Of a stretch of DNA of 64,000 nt, positions 35,496 to 45,431 are shown piece by piece. The position numbers were made by a program, and so were the translations under genes. How positions within the stretch are numbered: the stretch's first letter is position 1; each line of letters opens with the position of its first letter. Location of the stretch: NCBI GenBank assembly GCA_021731815.1, contig JAKFWO010000006.1:1806-65805 (forward strand), in the 5' to 3' direction. The DNA comes from Hyphomonadaceae bacterium (lineage in GTDB: Bacteria > Pseudomonadota > Alphaproteobacteria > Caulobacterales > Aquidulcibacteraceae). The notes under the pieces were generated by a model. That model did no database searches. It saw nothing but the letters and a program-made list of their open reading frames with translations, and was not told the DNA's origin.

Positions 35496-37018
35496 TGCAA
35501 TGCCTCGCCATGCAGGGAGATGTCGAGCCCCTCGGTCTCGGCATCCGGGGTGACGCGCAAGCCGGTGGTGAATTTCACGACGACGAGAATCCCCGATGTC
35601 GCCAATGCCGACCATGCGACCGTCACCCCAACCCCGAATGCCTGTTTCACGACCGACGCGCCTTCACCCAGCGCATTGACCGAGGGATCGGCAAACATGC
35701 CGGTGAGCAGCGCGCCGGCGATCCCGCACAGGCCGTGCACGCCGAAGGCATCGAGGCTGTCGTCATATCGCAGCGCCTTTTTGATGAAGACCGCCCCGAC
35801 ATAGCCGACCCCGCCGCCGATCAGGCCGATGAGCAAAGCGCCTTGCGGATTGACGAAGCCCGCTGCCGGGGTAATCGCCACCAGCCCCGCTACCGCGCCT
35901 GAGGCCAGCCCCAGAATGCCCGGCTTGCGGCGATGCACCCATTCGACCAGCATCCAGGACAAGGCGGCCCCTGCGGCTCCCAATTGGGTATTGAGAAAGG
36001 CGGCCGAGGCGATGCCGTCTGGCGTCCAGGCCGAGCCGGCATTGAAGCCGAACCAGCCCACCCATAGCAGCGACGCACCGATCATGGTGAGAACGAGATT
36101 GTGCGGAGCCATGTTTTCGTGACCATAACCCTGCCGCTTGCCCAGAAAGAGCGCGGCCACGAGGCCCGCGACGCCTGCATTGATATGGACGACCGTCCCG
36201 CCGGCGAAATCCAGCACCCCCGATGTCCCGAGGAAGCCGCCGCCCCACACCCAGTGACAGACCGGGGCATAGACGATCAGCAGCCACAGGGTGGAAAACA
36301 GCAACATGCCGGAAAATTTCAGTCGCTCGGCAAAGGCTCCGCAGATCAGCGCCACCGTGATGATGGCAAAGGTCATCTGATAGGCGACCCACAGAAATTC
36401 GGGCAGATATGGTGCCGCCGAATAGGCCGTATCGGCCTTGACGCCGTTGAGCAGCAGCGCCTCGAATCCGCCGAAGAATTTCTGCAAATTGCCATCGGGA
36501 TGGACGCCAAATGCAATCGCGTAGCCGGCAATCATCCAGACCACTGAACCGAGAGCTGCGATGGCAAAGCTCTGCGTGATGGTTGCGATGACATTCTTGC
36601 GCCGCACCATGCCGCCATAGAACAAGGCAAGCCCCGGAATGGTCATGAGCAACACGAGCGCACTCGAGGTGAGCACCCAACCGACCGCGGCGGGATCGAT
36701 GGCGAGTTTCACCTGATGGCCGAGGCCGGAAAAGGCCGGTTCCGCGGCTTTAACCTCCACGGCCGGTGCAGGGTCCGGCGCAACGGGAGCTGCGTCCGGC
36801 ACCGCAACAGGTGCCGCGATTTCGCCGGCGGATGCGCTGCTGGCGCTGGCGGGCGGGCTCTCCGGAATCCGGGCCTGGGCTTGTACTTGTGCTGGTGCGA
36901 GCACCAGGAACGCCAGTCCAAGGCTCAAGAGCGGGGCCAGAATCCGCATTCGCATCCGATCGCCTGCCCCGCGAGTCCGACCGGGCCTTTCAAACCGCTT
37001 GATCAGTCCCAAATCCAT
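35489..37018 (-). CDS. amtB: Ammonium transporter AmtB
   Basis: 509 residues from the ATG at 37018, which has GGAGAGGGG just upstream; a longer frame is unlikely. A signal-like hydrophobic segment (LLSLGLAFLVLAPAQ) and a proline/alanine-rich linker precede the transporter core. Eleven or so membrane segments carry the family marks VGWVLTSSALVLLMTIPGLA, LFYGGMVRRKNVIATI, and GFLGTSGVLDFAGGTVVHIN, with the histidine in VVHIN and the second histidine in DSLDAFGVHGLCGIAGALL. It imports ammonium and follows glnK by 78 bp; GlnK binds AmtB to close it when nitrogen is plentiful. Confidence 0.96.
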   Translation of the reverse strand: MDLGLIKRFERPGRTRGAGDRMRMRILAPLLSLGLAFLVLAPAQVQAQARIPESPPASASSASAGEIAAPVAVPDAAPVAPDPAPAVEVKAAEPAFSGLGHQVKLAIDPAAVGWVLTSSALVLLMTIPGLALFYGGMVRRKNVIATITQSFAIAALGSVVWMIAGYAIAFGVHPDGNLQKFFGGFEALLLNGVKADTAYSAAPYLPEFLWVAYQMTFAIITVALICGAFAERLKFSGMLLFSTLWLLIVYAPVCHWVWGGGFLGTSGVLDFAGGTVVHINAGVAGLVAALFLGKRQGYGHENMAPHNLVLTMIGASLLWVGWFGFNAGSAWTPDGIASAAFLNTQLGAAGAALSWMLVEWVHRRKPGILGLASGAVAGLVAITPAAGFVNPQGALLIGLIGGGVGYVGAVFIKKALRYDDSLDAFGVHGLCGIAGALLTGMFADPSVNALGEGASVVKQAFGVGVTVAWSALATSGILVVVKFTTGLRVTPDAETEGLDISLHGEALHD

Positions 37019-37096
37019 GATCCCCTCTCCCCTCTCACTCTTTTCGCTTCGCCATCGCGAAGGATTTCCCAATTGTCCTGTCAGTCCCGGTTTCGC

Positions 37097-37743
<647 letters not shown>

Positions 37744-39123
37744 ATGGTCAAACACGCGCGGCGCGCGGTCTTTATCGCCAGTGCACGCGCCGACGATGCG
37801 GCTGCGGAGGCACTTGCCGCCATTTTCTCCGCATCCTTCGTGCCGGCCACCGGGTTCTGGGCCGCACCGCAGGGGCGTGGACGGGAGGTGTTTGTTGCCG
37901 ACGCGCTGGAGGCCCCCACACCCGTCCTCATATTATGGAGCAAGGCGGCGCTGAATTCGCCCCGAATTCTTTCGGTGGCCGGCATCGCGGCCCGCGATTC
38001 ACGCCTCTTTGAAGCGATTTTGGTCGAAGCGAATCGGGTCGAAGCAGTTTCGCCTGAAGCCGACCCGGATTCCTCTTCGCTCCGATCACAGATCCCACTG
38101 TTCCCCGATCGTCTCGGCCGCTTTGACCCGGGCCGGCGCATATTCGCATTGTCGCGCGCCGGATCCCGCGATAATGCCACCGCCGCCGGCGACGAATCCA
38201 GGCCCGACGAAACCGGTCAATTGCAGGCGGCCCTCGAACTCTTTGTCGCCGCACCCCAGATCCGGCCGGTTTCCGTCGCCCCGAAACCGATTTCAGTTCT
38301 GCCCCGCCAGCGGGGATTTCTGGTGGCCGGGACCGCGGGCTTCGGCCTCATGGCTGGTCTGCTCGCCCTTCAGGGCGGGCCGCTCGGGGCGGCTGCCTAC
38401 GAAAAACTCTATGCGGCGATCGATCTGAACGGTGCCATTCGCGGCCTGCAACGCGGATCTGATTCCGATGCTGTCGCAGTCGATCCCGATCTCGCCCCGC
38501 CCGAGACCCGCAGCTGGGCTCCCGATCTGGCCGGATTTCCGCCGGAAATCGCACGGGCCGCCGCCCTTGCGCGTGCCGCCCGCGAGAAGGGGCGCGAAGC
38601 CGCCCGCGAAGCCGAGAAGATCGCCGCCGAAGCCGAGCGGATCGCCCGCGACCCCAATTCGCCCGAACTTCGCCGCAAGGAACATATTTTCCGCGGTGAG
38701 ATCCGCGGCGGCACGCCCGCCGGCATCGGGCGGCGCGAATTTCCCGACGGAGCCCGCTTCTGGGGCACCGAAGGCAAATCCGGCCGCGAGGGGCCGGGCG
38801 TGTTCCTGTTTGCCGATCGCGAGACGTTTCATGGCGAGTTTCGCGGCGATTTTCCCAATGGGTATGGACGCTACGGCTTTGCCGACGGCACCCGTTATGA
38901 AGGCCGCTTTGCCGGTGGCTCCATCGCCGGCTATGGGGTGCTGGTGTTTCCCGATGGCCGGCGTTTTGAGGGGGCCTTTGCCGATAATCCCGGTGCCCTG
39001 ACCTATGAGGGTCCGGGAATCTATTGGCCGCGCAGGGGCCGACCCGTGCATGGCATCTGGCGTGGCGGCAAACTGGCCGGCAAATGGAAAAGCCGCCCCG
39101 AAAGAAAGCAGGATTCGCCATGA
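37744..39123 (+). CDS. TIR-like / transmembrane / MORN-repeat protein
   Basis: 459 residues from the ATG at 37744. Residues 6-105 look like a TIR fold: RRAVFIASARADDAAAEALA (strand A, helix A), FWAAPQ, then APTPVLILWSKAALNSPRIL (strand C-D with the WS..S pattern). The catalytic Glu of active TIR NADases (S-W-x-x-x-E) is not visible; at that place the text reads SPRILSVAG. A single hydrophobic helix (191-209, GFLVAGTAGFGLMAGLLAL) anchors it. Residues about 285-305 form a coiled coil (EAEKIAAEAERIARDP). From about 312 onward four to five MORN repeats follow (GYGRYGFADGTRYEGRF, GYGVLVFPDGRRFEGAF). It overlaps the SDR gene by 4 bp (ATGA). Function unknown. Confidence 0.75.
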   Translation: MVKHARRAVFIASARADDAAAEALAAIFSASFVPATGFWAAPQGRGREVFVADALEAPTPVLILWSKAALNSPRILSVAGIAARDSRLFEAILVEANRVEAVSPEADPDSSSLRSQIPLFPDRLGRFDPGRRIFALSRAGSRDNATAAGDESRPDETGQLQAALELFVAAPQIRPVSVAPKPISVLPRQRGFLVAGTAGFGLMAGLLALQGGPLGAAAYEKLYAAIDLNGAIRGLQRGSDSDAVAVDPDLAPPETRSWAPDLAGFPPEIARAAALARAAREKGREAAREAEKIAAEAERIARDPNSPELRRKEHIFRGEIRGGTPAGIGRREFPDGARFWGTEGKSGREGPGVFLFADRETFHGEFRGDFPNGYGRYGFADGTRYEGRFAGGSIAGYGVLVFPDGRRFEGAFADNPGALTYEGPGIYWPRRGRPVHGIWRGGKLAGKWKSRPERKQDSP

Positions 39124-39971
39124 CTGGCACCGCGGCTGAACCATTCCCCGAAAGAAAATCGAGGCCGAAATTCCGGCGGGCCGATCCCGCGGACGGCATT
39201 GTCTGGCTGACCGGCGCGAGCCAGGGGATCGGGGCTGCTCTTGCCCATGCGTTGGTGGCGCGCGGCTTCACCCTTGCGCTCACCGCGCGCAATGAAGGCG
39301 CGCTGCGGGCGCTCGCCGCCGAATTTCCCGGCCGCGCTTTCGCTTATCCCGCCGATGTGGGCTCGAATGAGGCGATGGCACAATGCTACGCCGACATCCT
39401 TGCCGCGCATGGGCCGATCGGAACTATCATTGCCAATGCAGGTATCTATCGCCCGCTCGCCGCCGAAGCGATCGACATCGCCGCATTCATCGAATGCATC
39501 AATGTCAATCTGCTGGGAGCCGCGCGCCAGATCGCACCCGCCGCGCGCGCCATGGCAACCCGCGGGCGGGGTCATATCTGCGTCATTTCCTCGGCGACCG
39601 GCTTTGGCGGCATGCCGACCTCGAGCGCCTATGGGGCGAGCAAGGCCGCGCTGATCAATTTCGCCGAATGCCTGAAAATCGAACTCGATCCGTTGGGGAT
39701 CGGTGTCAGCCTCGCGGTTCCGGGCTTTGTCGACACACCCGCCCAGGAAACCAATGATTTCCCCAAGCCCTTCATGGTCAGCGCCGATGACGCTGCAAGA
39801 CGGATCGTCGAGGGCATGATGGCCGGCAAATTCGAAATCACCTTTCCCCGCCGCTTCACCTGGCCGCTTGCCGCGATCTATGCCCTGCCGCGGAGCGTTT
39901 ATGTCACGCTCGTGCGCCGGCAGACGGGGTGGGACAAACGCCCGCCGTCAACATCTTCCGGGCAGGATTAG
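39120..39971 (+). CDS. Short-chain dehydrogenase/reductase (SDR)
   Basis: 283 residues from the ATG at 39120, inside the TIR gene's stop (ATGA). The classical SDR marks are present: VWLTGASQGIGAALAHALVA (NADP-type TGxxxGxG), NAG in IIANAGIYRPL, catalytic Ser in VISSATGFGGMPTSS and YxxxK in SAYGASKAALINFAE. A 25-residue charged N-terminal tail precedes the fold, and the C-terminus has hydrophobic, membrane-leaning segments (RFTWPLAAIYALPRSVYVTL). The substrate is unknown. Translational coupling to the TIR/MORN gene suggests, but does not prove, a shared process. Confidence 0.92.
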   Translation: MTGTAAEPFPERKSRPKFRRADPADGIVWLTGASQGIGAALAHALVARGFTLALTARNEGALRALAAEFPGRAFAYPADVGSNEAMAQCYADILAAHGPIGTIIANAGIYRPLAAEAIDIAAFIECINVNLLGAARQIAPAARAMATRGRGHICVISSATGFGGMPTSSAYGASKAALINFAECLKIELDPLGIGVSLAVPGFVDTPAQETNDFPKPFMVSADDAARRIVEGMMAGKFEITFPRRFTWPLAAIYALPRSVYVTLVRRQTGWDKRPPSTSSGQD

Positions 39972-39974
39972 CCC

Positions 39975-40820
39975 TCACCCTTTCGCCAGATCCCCGAAGA
40001 ATTGCAGCAGCAATTTCTCCACCCGGTCATAGGCCTTTTCGGCCTCGTCCAGCGTTTCCTTGTGTGACAGCGAATGATCGGCGATCCCCGCCGCCAGATT
40101 GGTGATCAGCGACAGCCCCGCCACCCTGATCCCGCAATGATTGGCCACAAGGCATTCGGGAACCGTCGACATGCCGACCGCATCCGCCCCCAGCGCGCGG
40201 AAGGCACGAATCTCGGCCGGCGTCTCGAAATTGGGCCCCAAAGTGTAGAGATAGATCCCCTGCTCGACTGAAATTCCCGACCGTGCCGCCGCAGCCTTCA
40301 GCCGCTGGCGCAAGGCCGGGTCGTAGGCTGCGCTCATATCCGGGAAACGGGGGCCGAACCGGTCGTCATTGGGACCGATCAAAGGATTTCGCGCAGAAAG
40401 ATTGATGTGATCCTCGATCAGCATCAGCGATCCCGGCTGGAGCGCGCTATTGATGCCGCCGGCCGCATTGGTCAGCAGCAATTCCTTGACACCGAGTTCG
40501 TGCAATACACGCACCGGCAAGGCGACATCTTCCGGCGCATGGCCTTCATAGAGGTGAAAACGCCCCTGAAGACACACGACCGGGAAATTGGCGAGCCTCC
40601 CCACCAGCAATTTACCCGCATGGCCGGCCACGGTCGCGATGGGAAAGCCGGGAATGTCGGAATAGGGAATTTCGGTGCGGTCCTCGATCTTCGCCCCGAT
40701 CGGGCCAAGGCCACTGCCGAGCACGAGCGCGAATTTGGGGAAATCGCCCCGCACCCGCGCGCGAATCGTCTGGCAGGCAATGTCGATATGGGTCCGTCGG
40801 GCATTGATGCCACTTTTCAT
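39975..40820 (-). CDS. Purine nucleoside phosphorylase
   Basis: 281 residues from the ATG at 40820, which has AGGAAG seven bases upstream; the longer frame adds 46 doubtful residues. It phosphorolyses inosine/guanosine (trimeric PNP type) to base and ribose-1-phosphate. Seen: LVLGSGLGPIGAKIED, VAGHAGKLLVGRL, LQGRFHLYEGH, LTNAAGGINSALQPGSLMLI, EDHINLSARNPLIGPND, YTLGPNFETPAEIRAFR, DAVGMSTVPECLVANHCG and the catalytic Asn in LSLITNLAAGI. It stands close to adenosine and guanine deaminases but behind the terminator of the TonB receptor. Confidence 0.96.
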   Translation of the reverse strand: MKSGINARRTHIDIACQTIRARVRGDFPKFALVLGSGLGPIGAKIEDRTEIPYSDIPGFPIATVAGHAGKLLVGRLANFPVVCLQGRFHLYEGHAPEDVALPVRVLHELGVKELLLTNAAGGINSALQPGSLMLIEDHINLSARNPLIGPNDDRFGPRFPDMSAAYDPALRQRLKAAAARSGISVEQGIYLYTLGPNFETPAEIRAFRALGADAVGMSTVPECLVANHCGIRVAGLSLITNLAAGIADHSLSHKETLDEAEKAYDRVEKLLLQFFGDLAKG

Positions 40821-40936
40821 GGTCTTCCTGCTTTCAAGCGGCATATTTCGTGCGTTTTTCCGGATTCCGCATCCGCCGGCGCGACTCACGAAGAGTCTGA
40901 CCGATCCTTGGCATCCCGGGAGCCTCGCGACAACGG

Positions 40937-40966
40937 AAAAGGCGGGAAATGTTACCATTCCCCGCC
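40937..40966 (-). terminator. Rho-independent terminator after the second TonB receptor
   Basis: On the minus strand GGCGGGGAATG (40966-40956) and CATTTCCCGCC (40951-40941), with one mismatch, close a 4-base loop and are followed by TTTT (40940-40937). It lies 50 bp after the receptor's stop, in the right orientation. Confidence 0.85.
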
Positions 40967-41015
40967 TCCCGAATAATCTGCGAAGGCCGGTGACCCTGCG
41001 GCTCCGGTGCCTGAT

Positions 41016-43268
41016 TTAGCGGAAACGCCCCTTCACCGACACGCCGAAGACGCGCGGTTCATTGACGAAGCCGGTCAGATTATTGAAGTCGATCCCGCCC
41101 TTAAGATTGACCTGATTGGTGATATTGCGGGCAAACAGCGCAAATTCCAGATTTCCGTCGAGGCTCGCATAACCGATTTGCAAGCCGCCCTCAAAGGTAC
41201 CGCCGGAACGGAATTCCGCCGATTCATAAAGGAAGAAATTGGCATTGGTCTGAAAGAACCAGTCGGTGAACAGGAACAATTCGCCCTTGCTGCTGACCGG
41301 ATAGGCAAAACGGCCCGTGGCGCTGATAATCGCCTTCGGTGCCTGCGGGAAAGGATTGCCCGAAACAAGGGCCTGGCCCGAGGCATTCAGCGGATCGAGT
41401 ACCGTACACAGACCCGATCCGCAGGGCGCGACCGCGAGGGTGTCGTCCTTGAGTTCGGTGTTGTTATAGCTCACCCCGCTGGTCAGGGTCAGATAATCAT
41501 TGACCACCCATTCACTGTCCAGTTCAAAGCCGAAGCCAATTCCGAGATCGGCATTGACCAATTGGGTGAGATTGTTCACCCCGCCGATCGCCGATAATTG
41601 CTGGTCCCGGATCCGGTAATAGAAGCCCGACGTATTGAGGCGCACCCGATTGGCAAACAGGGTTGATTTGATCCCACCCTCGAAGGACAAGACGGTTTCC
41701 GAGGTCGCGACCGAAGGCGCGCCGAAGAACGCCACGTCCCGGCCCTGAATGGTCGGGGCACGGAAGCCGCGGGCAATGCGCCCGTAAACATTGATGTCAT
41801 CGGTGAGCTGCCAGGCCGTGGTGACATCCCAGCTCAGCCGGTCGTCGCTGGCGACGACATCGGGCGTCGGCAGATTGGCGGCAAGCGCGCGGAATTGCTT
41901 GTCGTCATCGGTGTAACGCAATCCGCCGGTGACTTTCAGCTTTTCGGTGACCTGATAGCCGACCTGGCCGAACACCGCATAAGACTGGTTTTCCTGCAAT
42001 ACCGTGGTCGGCGGCGCAAAGAAGGGATTGGTGGTGATCTGCAGGTTGGAGTTGAAATAATAAAAGCCGAATTGCCAGTTGATCGGTCCGCCATGATCAC
42101 TGGAAAAACGGATTTCCTGCGTCGTCTGGTCAAGCTCGTCAATCCCGTCCACCGTGTCCGACGGGAAGGGAATCGGCCCCGGCGACGACCCGCCCGGCAG
42201 AAATACAGCCCCCGATCCGCCATCGATGTCGCCGCGGCTGCTGCCATTGGTGGTTTCGAGCGCGGTAATCGAGGTGAAGACCAGGGGACCAAAATCGAAG
42301 TCCCATTTCAGTGAACCACCATAGCCGTCATATTGCTGGCGATTATTGTCGCCGCCATCAAATTCCACCACGCGGCGATCGAAATTTTCGTTGATGCGAT
42401 TGCTGCCCGGGCCGATGATATTGGCCCGGAACACCGCCGATGTCCCGTCGATTGTGCGGGCATGCAGGTTGAGCAGGGCCGAAAACCGCTGACCCGGCGT
42501 ATAGAGAAGCTGGACGCGGCCGGCAAATTCGTCATAGCCGCCCAGCGCACCGATCTGGTCGGTGAAGGAATTGTCGATGTAATCGTCGCGATGCTGGGCG
42601 AGCGCCGAAATCCGGATGGCGAGAACATCCTTCGCCAGAGGCCCTGAAACGGCACCTTCTCCGGTCACCGTATTGAAGGACCCGAAAGTCGCCGCCGCCT
42701 TGGCCTCAAAATTCTGCGTCGGGCGGGCCGTGTCGAATTTCACGATGCCGGCCGGTGTATTGCGACCGAACAAGGTGCCCTGCGGACCGCGCAGCACTTC
42801 CACCTGGGCGAGATCGAAGAGCGGCGAGCTTTTCAGCACGACATTTTCGAGCACGACATCGTCAACGATCACCGAAACCGGCTGCGAGGCCGCGAGATCG
42901 AAATCGGTATTGCCCAGACCCCGAATATAAAAACGGGGCGCGACGCGCCCGTTCGAGGATTCCACATTGAGACTTGGAACACGCGATGACAGCGCGAGAA
43001 TGTCATCGCCCGAATTGAACAGGGCATCCAGCCCCTGGCCCGACAGGGTGGCGATCGAGATCGGCACATCCTGAAGGTTTTCGCTGCGCTTCTGGGCGGT
43101 GACGATGATCTCCGACACCTCGCCCGAATTTTCCTGCGGCTCGGGCGAAGCCGTCTGGGCGAAAGCCGGCCCGGCCAAAATCGCCGCACTCAGCAGGGTT
43201 ATCACACAATAGCTACGGGAGGCCCTGGACGCAGTGCCCAGACCCAGTTCACGTTTCAGGTGACGCAT
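41016..43268 (-). CDS. TonB-dependent outer-membrane receptor
   Basis: 750 residues from the ATG at 43268 (MRHLKRELGLGTASRASRSY), which gives a normal signal peptide (YCVITLLSAAILAGPAFAQ). TonB box: VSEIIVTAQKRSENLQDVP. Plug: ISIATLSGQGLDALFNSGDD, NTDFDLAASQPVSVIVDDVV, VEVLRGPQGTLFGRNTPAG. The barrel follows and ends in SVKGRFR. The receptor sits between purine-salvage genes on the same strand, so a nucleoside or related substrate is a reasonable guess; nothing in the sequence shows it directly. A terminator follows at 40966-40937. Confidence 0.92.
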   Translation of the reverse strand: MRHLKRELGLGTASRASRSYCVITLLSAAILAGPAFAQTASPEPQENSGEVSEIIVTAQKRSENLQDVPISIATLSGQGLDALFNSGDDILALSSRVPSLNVESSNGRVAPRFYIRGLGNTDFDLAASQPVSVIVDDVVLENVVLKSSPLFDLAQVEVLRGPQGTLFGRNTPAGIVKFDTARPTQNFEAKAAATFGSFNTVTGEGAVSGPLAKDVLAIRISALAQHRDDYIDNSFTDQIGALGGYDEFAGRVQLLYTPGQRFSALLNLHARTIDGTSAVFRANIIGPGSNRINENFDRRVVEFDGGDNNRQQYDGYGGSLKWDFDFGPLVFTSITALETTNGSSRGDIDGGSGAVFLPGGSSPGPIPFPSDTVDGIDELDQTTQEIRFSSDHGGPINWQFGFYYFNSNLQITTNPFFAPPTTVLQENQSYAVFGQVGYQVTEKLKVTGGLRYTDDDKQFRALAANLPTPDVVASDDRLSWDVTTAWQLTDDINVYGRIARGFRAPTIQGRDVAFFGAPSVATSETVLSFEGGIKSTLFANRVRLNTSGFYYRIRDQQLSAIGGVNNLTQLVNADLGIGFGFELDSEWVVNDYLTLTSGVSYNNTELKDDTLAVAPCGSGLCTVLDPLNASGQALVSGNPFPQAPKAIISATGRFAYPVSSKGELFLFTDWFFQTNANFFLYESAEFRSGGTFEGGLQIGYASLDGNLEFALFARNITNQVNLKGGIDFNNLTGFVNEPRVFGVSVKGRFR

Positions 43269-43497
43269 TCTGTTCCCCAAATCTCGAAAGCGGGATGCGT
43301 TCCCGCAACGAAAAAGGCCGGAAGCCCGGAGAATCCCCCGTCGGCACCGGCACCATTCGTTCCGGGTAATCAGACGCAATGACGCACTTTGTCAAACGAT
43401 TCGTCACACCATTGTCATCGATTTCGGCAAAAACTTTTGTCCTGTGTCTTCCGTGCGCGGACGTTTTGCACCGATACCAGCGCGCATGTCACCAGAC

Positions 43498-43551
43498 GGG
43501 GCCCAGGCGCGTGGCGGGGCCCAGGCGCGTGGCGGGGCCCAGGCGTGTGGC
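43498..43551. repeat. 18-bp tandem repeat after the fkbM-type gene
   Basis: Three 18-bp units (ggggcccaggcgcgtggc) start at 43498, 43516 and 43534; the last has one change. The array ends two bases from the stop codon (43554-43556) of the methyltransferase gene. It lies in a 285-bp gap before the TonB receptor gene. Confidence 0.9.
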
Positions 43552-43553
43552 AA

Positions 43554-44393
43554 TTAATCGTCGTCACGCACATGGATCCGGTTGCCCGTGCCTGCGAGCG
43601 CCACGTCCCGATATCCGCGGGCCAGCAAATCCGCCGCGAGATCACCGCTCCAGCTTTCAGGATTCCATTCGGTCACTATGGCCCGCGGCCACACATGCCG
43701 CGGCGCATTGGCAAGATACGGCATCAGCACGCGGTCCTCGACCCCCTCGACATCGACCTTGATGGCATCGATCCGGTCGAACCCCGCCTCCGCAACGAGT
43801 TCGGCAAGGGTCCGGACCTGCACCCGGCGCAGGTGCTTTGCTCCCCGCGCCCGGCGGGACAGCTGAAGCGACGAGCCCCCCAGATTGGCGGAATCGACCG
43901 CGAATTCCATCTCTCCCCCTGTGTCGGAAATCGCGGCCTCGACCAGCCGGAGATTGGTGATCCCATTGGCCCCGGCATTGAAGGCGAGGCGTTCGAGGAC
44001 GGTCGCATTGGGATCGACGGCCAATATCCGGGCGCCGGCACCGACATTCCGCGCGACAAAGATGCTATAGGCCCCCACATTGCAGCCGATATCGACGAAA
44101 ACAAATTGGGGATGCAGGCGCGCTTTCAGAAAAGCGAGTTCCCCCGGATCAAAGAATTGCGGCGTGACGATCAGGCGCTTTTCGCCGGCATTGTCCCCTG
44201 GCCACAGGCGCATGTTCTGGCCGAGCACTTCGAGGTCGAGTGGCTGGCGGCGAATACGCTTGAAAATTGACCGAAGGAGCGACGCCATGCGCCGACCGCG
44301 AGGATTCGGCGGCAATCGCCGCCCCCAGGCAATGAGCTGCCGTTCAAACCCATTGGGTCGCAGCGTCCCGAAAGGCGTTGCGGTTTCGCTCAT
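43554..44393 (-). CDS. FkbM family methyltransferase
   Basis: 279 residues. The SAM site (residues about 95-115) reads FVFVDIGCNVGAYSIFVARN, followed by ILAVDPNATVLERLAFNAGA, and the family's late block RIDAIKVDVEGVEDRVLMPY with IVTEWNPESW. FkbM-type enzymes make O-methyl groups on sugars and other small or surface molecules. About 60 basic residues precede the domain. It follows the adenosine deaminase gene by 45 bp on the same strand; no sugar-synthesis genes are nearby, so its substrate is unknown. Confidence 0.9.
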   Translation of the reverse strand: MSETATPFGTLRPNGFERQLIAWGRRLPPNPRGRRMASLLRSIFKRIRRQPLDLEVLGQNMRLWPGDNAGEKRLIVTPQFFDPGELAFLKARLHPQFVFVDIGCNVGAYSIFVARNVGAGARILAVDPNATVLERLAFNAGANGITNLRLVEAAISDTGGEMEFAVDSANLGGSSLQLSRRARGAKHLRRVQVRTLAELVAEAGFDRIDAIKVDVEGVEDRVLMPYLANAPRHVWPRAIVTEWNPESWSGDLAADLLARGYRDVALAGTGNRIHVRDDD

Positions 44394-44438
44394 TGTGGAT
44401 TCACTCTCCGGCTCTTTTTGGCCCTGCAGGCCGACGGC

Positions 44439-45431
44439 TCAGGAAAAAGCGGCCAGTCTGTCGAGCAATTTGGTTTTGAGTTCCCGCGGACAAAAGGCCG
44501 CGTCAATCGCGGCCCGTGTCATGGCAAGCTGCGTTCCTTCGTCCCAGCCAAAAGCGGCGGCGGTCCGCTGGTATTCACTCCCGATATCGCAATGGAAAAA
44601 GGCCGGATCATCGGTGGAAAGACAGAGCCGAACGCCCTCGCGCCGCAAGCGATCGACCGGATGTGAGACGAGATCCGGAAAAAGCCCCAGCGCCAGATTG
44701 GAGGAAGGGCAGATTTCCAAGGTCACATTCTCACCTGCAAGATGGCGGACGAGATCCGGGTCCTCCACCGACCTCACCCCATGGCCGATGCGGCTCGGCC
44801 GAAAAGCCGCGAGTGTCGCACGCACGCTGTCGGCGCCCGCAATCTCGCCGGCATGGGCGGTGAGGCCGAGACCCGCGCCCCGCGCTATATCGAAGGCGCG
44901 GGCAAAGTCGGCAGGCTGGCCGAAGAGTTCATCGCCGGCAAGGCCAAAGCCGGTGACATAAGGATGGGGGAAGGATTCGGCGGCGCGGGCCGCGATTTCG
45001 GCCTGGCCTGGCCCCAAATGGCGCACCGCCGTGAGCACGAGGCGAACCTCCACGCCCAATTGGCTCCGCGCGCGGTCGATCCCATCGGCCAGGCCCGCGA
45101 TGAATTCCGGATAGGTCGCTCCATGCGACAGACCATGATCGAGGGAAACAAACATTTCCCCGTAAATCAGCCCATGCGCGGCGGCGTGGGCATAATAATC
45201 GAACAGGATGTCGCCATAATCCCGGGGCGTCACCGCCATATGGGCCACGGCATCATAGGCAGTGAGGAATTCGTTGAAATCCCGCCAGACATAAGCACCA
45301 TCCGCGCCAATCGCGACCTCGAGATGAAGCCCGTGCCGCGCACCGAGCCGCAAGGCAAGATCCGGCGAAATCGCGCCCTCGAGATGACAATGGAGTTCGG
45401 CCTTCGGAAGCAGGCGGGCATTTACAATCAT
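44439..45431 (-). CDS. add: Adenosine deaminase (or related adenine deaminase)
   Basis: 330 residues. Metal-binding HxH in LPKAELHCHLEGAISPDLAL, catalytic residues in LGLTAHAGEIAGADSVRATL, RIGHGVRSVEDPDLV, CPSSNLALGLFPDLVSHPVD and LCLSTDDPAFFHC. It deaminates adenosine to inosine. Some close relatives deaminate adenine; the sequence alone does not separate them here. Its ATG overlaps the stop of the guanine deaminase gene by 4 bp (ATGA), so the two are coupled. Confidence 0.93.
   Translation of the reverse strand: MIVNARLLPKAELHCHLEGAISPDLALRLGARHGLHLEVAIGADGAYVWRDFNEFLTAYDAVAHMAVTPRDYGDILFDYYAHAAAHGLIYGEMFVSLDHGLSHGATYPEFIAGLADGIDRARSQLGVEVRLVLTAVRHLGPGQAEIAARAAESFPHPYVTGFGLAGDELFGQPADFARAFDIARGAGLGLTAHAGEIAGADSVRATLAAFRPSRIGHGVRSVEDPDLVRHLAGENVTLEICPSSNLALGLFPDLVSHPVDRLRREGVRLCLSTDDPAFFHCDIGSEYQRTAAAFGWDEGTQLAMTRAAIDAAFCPRELKTKLLDRLAAFS

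Noticed and set aside
43498-43551. CRISPR array
   Set aside because: The 18-bp units abut each other with no spacers and there are no cas genes; the same holds for the other tandem repeats.
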